A stretch of 64,000 nucleotides of DNA from Dendrocalamus latiflorus (taxonomy: Eukaryota; Streptophyta; Magnoliopsida; Poales; Poaceae): contig CM029626.1 of assembly GCA_017311315.1 (NCBI GenBank), forward strand, positions 13,174,106 through 13,238,105, in the 5' to 3' direction. Every line of letters begins with the position of its first letter. Positions within the stretch are counted from its first letter, which is position 1. Of the stretch, positions 59,797 through 64,000 are shown one piece after another. Made by a program: the position numbers and the translations under genes. The notes beneath the pieces are model-generated. The model worked only from the letters and a program-made list of their open reading frames with translations. It was not told where the DNA came from and did no database searches.

Positions 59797-59960
59797 ATGT
59801 TACCAAAGAAAAAGGGAAAAGAAACAACAGCAACTCCAACCATATCACCAGCGTTCGGCGACTTTGGCCTGCTCACTGAGCGCTGCCGCGCCGAGAAGGT
59901 GCGACAGCAGCGCAGGCACCTCATGATCGCCGGTGGCATTGTGTCCATCGTCATTATACT
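59797..59960 (+). pseudogene. Possible small-protein gene fragment cut by an LTR
   Basis: The frame starts MLPKKKGKETTATPT, continues FGDFGLLTERCRAEKVRQQR and becomes hydrophobic (MIAGGIVSIVIIL) exactly where the LTR begins at 59961. It looks like the N-terminal part of a small protein with a membrane segment, but I do not recognise it, and no continuation is evident beyond the LTR. It may be chance. Confidence 0.25.
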
Positions 59961-60218
59961 TGTTATGGCTACTAACCAAATAGCATATGATAGGACTAGC
60001 TAGAGGGAGTTGGTAAGAATGAATAGATCCCCCCTTGCTCATACCCCTCTTTGGGGTTTATATACATGAATGGGGTAGGATGAAAAATTCCCATCCTACA
60101 ACTTGATAATTACAAAAAGGTAAGGGTACATTGGTACATCCCTCTATACTATTGGGCCTATTATATACTGAGTCAATTGCAAGGCCTAGTCACGGGGGGT
60201 TGGGCCACCCCTACAAGA
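59961..60218 (-). repeat. LTR of the minisatellite retroelement family, inverted copy
   Basis: Reverse complemented, it starts near TTGTAGGGGTGGCCC and ends TTAGTAGCCATAACA, matching the LTR at 12518-12795. The flanking pentamers are ATACT (59956-59960) and GTACT (60219-60223), so it could be a solo LTR. Alternatively it is the 3' LTR of the inverted element whose minisatellite lies at 61700-62640. Confidence 0.75.
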
Positions 60219-60223
60219 GTACT

Positions 60224-61695
60224 CCCTCGATAGCAAGCGCATAGGTTCCGATAGGCGAGCTGACGTGACTAACTATCCCAGCCCCATGTCCCCTGCCAGC
60301 AAGCACGAAGGCCCCGACGAGCGAGCTGATTTAGTTGGTAGCTGATACGGGGTCGCCCGATCTTCTCGACGTAGGATCAAGATACTCACGTAGATTTGAT
60401 GAACCGTAGTGATCCCCCGTTGCCAATGCAAGAGTTAGCACTCTATAATTCGCCCAACCTCACGTGCTGAACTTCACGACCACCAATGAAATTCCATCGC
60501 GCTCCCAATTCCCAGCGGAAAGGTTGAACGATCTTGATTTCAGCGAACTCCCAATTCCCTCAAGTTGGTTCGGCCAACAGAAAGAACAAGAGTATTCTAT
60601 TATCAAAAGTGGTCTCTGTTTTACAGGGTTGGCGGCTGTCTTTTAAAGAGATACAAGGGGTGGAGAGTCGGCCAAACACTTGGAAACTGAATAGGATTCG
60701 ATTACAAAACCCTAGGCCCTACTTTGACTCGGACTGAAAAAGTAATGTGACTTGTTTTGCATTTTCTGATTGACTTGTAGGAAATTTGGAGATGAAGCTA
60801 GATCCATCTGAAAGTATACGTCAAGAGCTTTCCATAGAGTACAAGAACTCCTCAATCGGACTCCGTTTGTAAAAGTTATGGCCGTTTTAGTAGGTGCCTG
60901 TTGGGCTGTCCCGAACCGAATCCGAATTGAGTTCTGAGTTGAATCCGAACTTGAATTCGGTTGTACATGTGGGAGGTCCGAATTGGGCTTCAAAATCTTG
61001 TCCAAAACTTGGGCTTTAAGTTCTTGGGCTTCTCCCCTTTTGCTCTCCCACTGCATGGGCTTCTTTCCTCCTTGATCAGCTACATGGGCTGCTTGACTTT
61101 CTCTTTTCCATCCCTATATGCTTTGAGCTTTTTGTTCTTAGTAGCAAATATGATTATCCTCCTTGTGCTTCTCCATTGCTTTGGCCCCGGAATCATCATA
61201 ATATTCAAACCTAATAATAAACAATAATTTGGCATAAGGTAGTATATCGTTCCCACGAATAGAATGAAATTCATTAAGAAACAAATTCATCTGACAATAT
61301 TTAATGCGGCTCAATACTTCTTTCCAGTGAAATAATGTATTTGACTGTAAAGTGCTAAGCATGTGCGTATCCGCATCATCCTCCCCTTCTTCAAGAAAAG
61401 CCGTCCTCGGCTTTTGGTAGCCTGAAATTGTACTAAGCAAAGAATACAACGTATATGCATGGTATATATATTTGTCATCAACACTTCTTTTGCTTAGCAT
61501 ATCAAGAACATCTGAAGGCGTAGTAGATAAAAAGAACAACACATATGCATGGTAGATGTATGAATCAATTATTGTGTCATTCTCGTTGTTCCACACAAAC
61601 CAATTAATATTACAGCAACCATAAGATGTATACATTGCAATATTGTCTTTCATATCAGTAGCTCTAGCCTTTTTGATGCTGAGGCTATGACCGTG
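60224..61695 (-). other. Retroelement-like region with an unrecognised ORF
   Basis: It lies between the inverted LTR and the inverted minisatellite. It contains a 171-codon minus-strand frame (61653-61138) with two related segments, SYIYHAYVLFFLSTTPS and KYIYHAYTLYSLLSTIS, and the acidic stretch TAFLEEGEDDAD, which resembles ends of some gypsy polyproteins. The segment 60350-60960 has no recognised coding content. A perfect inverted repeat, AAAAGCCG-TCCT-CGGCTTTT, lies at 61396-61415. I cannot decide whether this is the 3' internal part of the minisatellite element or a separate nested insertion. Confidence 0.35.
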
Positions 61696-61699
61696 TCAT

Positions 61700-62640
61700 C
61701 GAGGTCCTATTTTGACATGGTTCAGGCCACCCCTTCGAGGTGATGCCTACGAGGAGGGCGGCGTAGTCCTGTGACAGACTAGAAGTCGCCCCATCGAGGT
61801 CGAGCTTTCAAAGCGGGGTTGTTGGAGTCTCACGAAGTGGTCGGATGAAGCGTCTACGACCACGAGACGGTCGGACAAGTTCTCGATCGCGAAGCTATCA
61901 GACAAAGCGTCTATGGCCACGAGGTGGTCGGACGAAGCTTGTCGGTCGGATGGAGTATCAACGACCACGATGTGGTCGGACAAGGTCTCGACCTTGAAGC
62001 GATCGAACGAAGCGTCTATGACCACAAGGTGGTCAAATGAGGTCTCAACTGTGAGGTAGTCGAACAAAGCGTTTAAAGCCACAAGGTGGTCAGATGAAGC
62101 TTATCTACGACCACGAGGTGGTTAGACGAAGTCTTGACTATGAGGCGATTGGACAAAGTGTCTACAACCATGAGGTGGTTAGACAACGTCTCAACCACAA
62201 GGGGCTCGGACGAAGCGTCTATGACTATGAGGCGGTCAGACAAAGTCATGAAGTCAGCAGTGAAGACTTGTGCGTGTTCTCCATACCACACCCTTCAGAC
62301 TTGGTGTTGACGAAGTTAGTGGCGAGATGAAGACTTGTGTGCGCATGCTCTGTCTCGCCCCCTTCGGACTGGGCGTCGACGAAGTTAGCGGCGGGCCGAA
62401 GACTTGCACGCGTACGCTCCATCGAAGTGTCTACGACCATGAGGTGGTTGGACGAAGTCAAAAAATCAGCGGTGAAGATGCGCATGCGCGCTCCATCCTG
62501 CACCCTTCGGACTTGGCATCGACGAAGTCAGCAGCGAGATGAAGCTCTAGCGCACACGCTTCGTCCCCCACCCTTCAGATAGGGCATCAATGAAGTTGAT
62601 GGTGGGACGAAGCTTTGGCTGCACCTTCGAAATGGCCGTC
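61700..62640 (-). repeat. Inverted copy of minisatellites C and D
   Basis: About 61800-62250 carries the reverse complement of the C unit (GACCACGAGGTGGTCGGAC words). About 62250-62640 carries D-type units (CCCTTCGGACTTGG, GACGAAGTTAGCGGCG). The order and orientation fit an inverted partial copy of the 12518-20060 element. Confidence 0.85.
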
Positions 62641-63587
62641 TATGACCTACACGACCATGTCCTCCCAGTGTTTGCATTTCGGCCATACCGGTTGAGCACG
62701 CTTCTTTGGATGCACAGTGAGAAGTGGTGGTAGAACGGAACGGCGGAGCGAGGCAGGGCTCACTGGCGATGGCGGAAATGCTTGGGCGAAAAGGCTCAGA
62801 GCGACAGCTCACCAGTAGGCACCGGAGACAACGACTTGTCTTGGCAGCGCACGAGATCGACGGGCAGCGGTGGAGATGCAGCGGCGACGACGCTCGGGCG
62901 TGGAGAGCTGGTGGTGCTCGGCTGTGGGGTGTGGAACATGAGGGAGGTGGCGCGGCTTTATAGTGCGGACACCGAGGTGACCACGGCATGCACAGCACGG
63001 ACGCCAAGGCCGTGTTGGACGTGGACGGCGGTGGAGTCCAGCTCAAAGACAATGATGAACAGTGCATTGCCCATCGGATGAATGACACATGGCACTACAG
63101 GGATCAGATGGCTGAGGCAGACATCATCGATGAATAGTGATTTATGGCCCCGATGCTTGACATGTGTCAATCGGATGGCGGATGGTGAGGGTGGGACAGA
63201 CGGCTCAGATGTGGGCGGCGGGCGGCCGATGGCTGACGCGTGGCACGACGGGAAAGGATGCGGGCTTGGCCGGCGGGTGTTGGGCTTCGGCCTAAAAGAT
63301 TTTACAAGATTTTCCAAATTTCCAAATTCCAAAAAATTAGAAAAGGAAATTGAGCTCTAGGAAATATAAAATAAATCTGAATAAAATCCAGGAAATTCCA
63401 GGAAATTCCTTGAAGCACAAGGAACCCAAATAAAATACTTCTAGCAAATGTTAAAGTTTAATTTAGTTATGTTAAATTCTTTTACTTAATAAAAATTCAT
63501 TTTAAGCTTGAATTAAATCCAAAAAAATTTAAATGGTGAATTTTTAAAAAGCTTTTAATAAACTCTGGAAAACAGGATGTTACAAAT
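62640..63587 (-). repeat. Gypsy LTR fragment
   Basis: The plus-strand end CTCTGGAAAACAGGATGTTACA at 63566-63587 is the TGTAACATCC start, in sense, of a Del/Tekay-type LTR. The AT-rich stretch 63290-63560 with AAATCCAGGAAATTCC repeats is typical of such LTR ends. The other terminus was not found; it probably abuts the minisatellite near 62640. Open frames here have no domain. Confidence 0.5.
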
Positions 63588-64000
63588 GTGTACAAGCTAT
63601 TGATGAGGCTTTTAGTCCTTAGACTCAGCTGTTTTTTTTAACTTTTTGCAAAAATGAAAAGAAAAAGGAAAGAAACACCGGATGTATAAGGATTCAAAAG
63701 GCCCATGTAGTATAAAAATTCTTAGAACAATAGACCCTATGGAAATATATAATTGCATATTAGACCTCGTTCATAGAGTATAAATTTACAAAATTGCTAA
63801 AAAACTATTGAATATTTTTTTGAGGGAAAACAATTGAATTCTTGACTGTACAATTTTGCTTGGAGCTTCGTGCTATGGCTGGCGAGTTCTTCGTCGCCGA
63901 CAGTGGCGGTGGCGAGTTAGGACGGTGGTTCATCAGATTAGGGTTAGGGTTCACTGGGTTAGGGATTTGGGTTCAGTGAGACCCAGATTTAGAGGGGGAT
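63588..64000. other. Terminal intergenic sequence
   Basis: No gene is supported. Near 63940 the plus strand reads TTAGGGTTAGGGTT, followed by degenerate copies, too short to be a telomeric array. A short GC-rich patch (63870-63920) could belong to a gene that continues outside the window. Confidence 0.3.

Noticed and set aside
63935..63975. Telomeric repeat
   Set aside because: Only two perfect TTAGGG-like units followed by degenerate copies; the plant repeat is TTTAGGG in long arrays.

Overview
The window is nuclear DNA of a grass (Poaceae, probably panicoid; the species cannot be fixed from sequence alone). The evidence is intron-containing plant genes with GT-AG junctions, a GC-rich first exon in a group VII ERF gene, and the typical grass load of LTR retrotransposons, MULE and Tourist MITEs and hAT elements. 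There are no bacterial-type operons, CRISPR arrays, rRNA or tRNA genes that I can support.

Layout. Positions 1-1830 hold two small DNA transposons: a Tourist/PIF-like element carrying a GC-rich minisatellite, and a fold-back MULE MITE with a 9-bp target duplication. Positions 1920-20980 are one very large composite Ty3/gypsy chromovirus on the minus strand, bounded by a 5-bp duplication (CAGCA). It contains degenerate gag-pol, a solo LTR inserted in its integrase region, and, inside its right LTR, the 5' part of a second (plus-strand) element made almost entirely of compound minisatellites. Positions 21832-27816 are a complete but decayed Ty1/copia element with both LTRs and a CATAG duplication; it carries a hAT-like insert.

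Positions 28000-57400 are a genic island. It holds a two-exon group VII ERF transcription factor (minus, 29317-32385); a broken multi-pass membrane-protein gene split by a hAT element (35093-36620); an AIP2-like RING E3 ligase (40802-44275, five exons) whose RING is cut by an in-frame TGA; a 3.5-kb DNA transposon with internal tandem repeats (45188-48654); and an ARID-PHD chromatin protein of the ARID4 type (50628-56410, fifteen coding exons, 766 codons).

Positions 57400-64000 return to repeats: a truncated minus-strand copia, an LTR of the same family as the one at 12518 but inverted, the same minisatellite family inverted, and a gypsy LTR fragment. The three host genes are not an operon. 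They are independent nuclear genes linked by theme only (oxygen-sensing transcription, ABA-related protein turnover, chromatin). All exon joins were derived by hand from splice signals and frame continuity, without transcript evidence.
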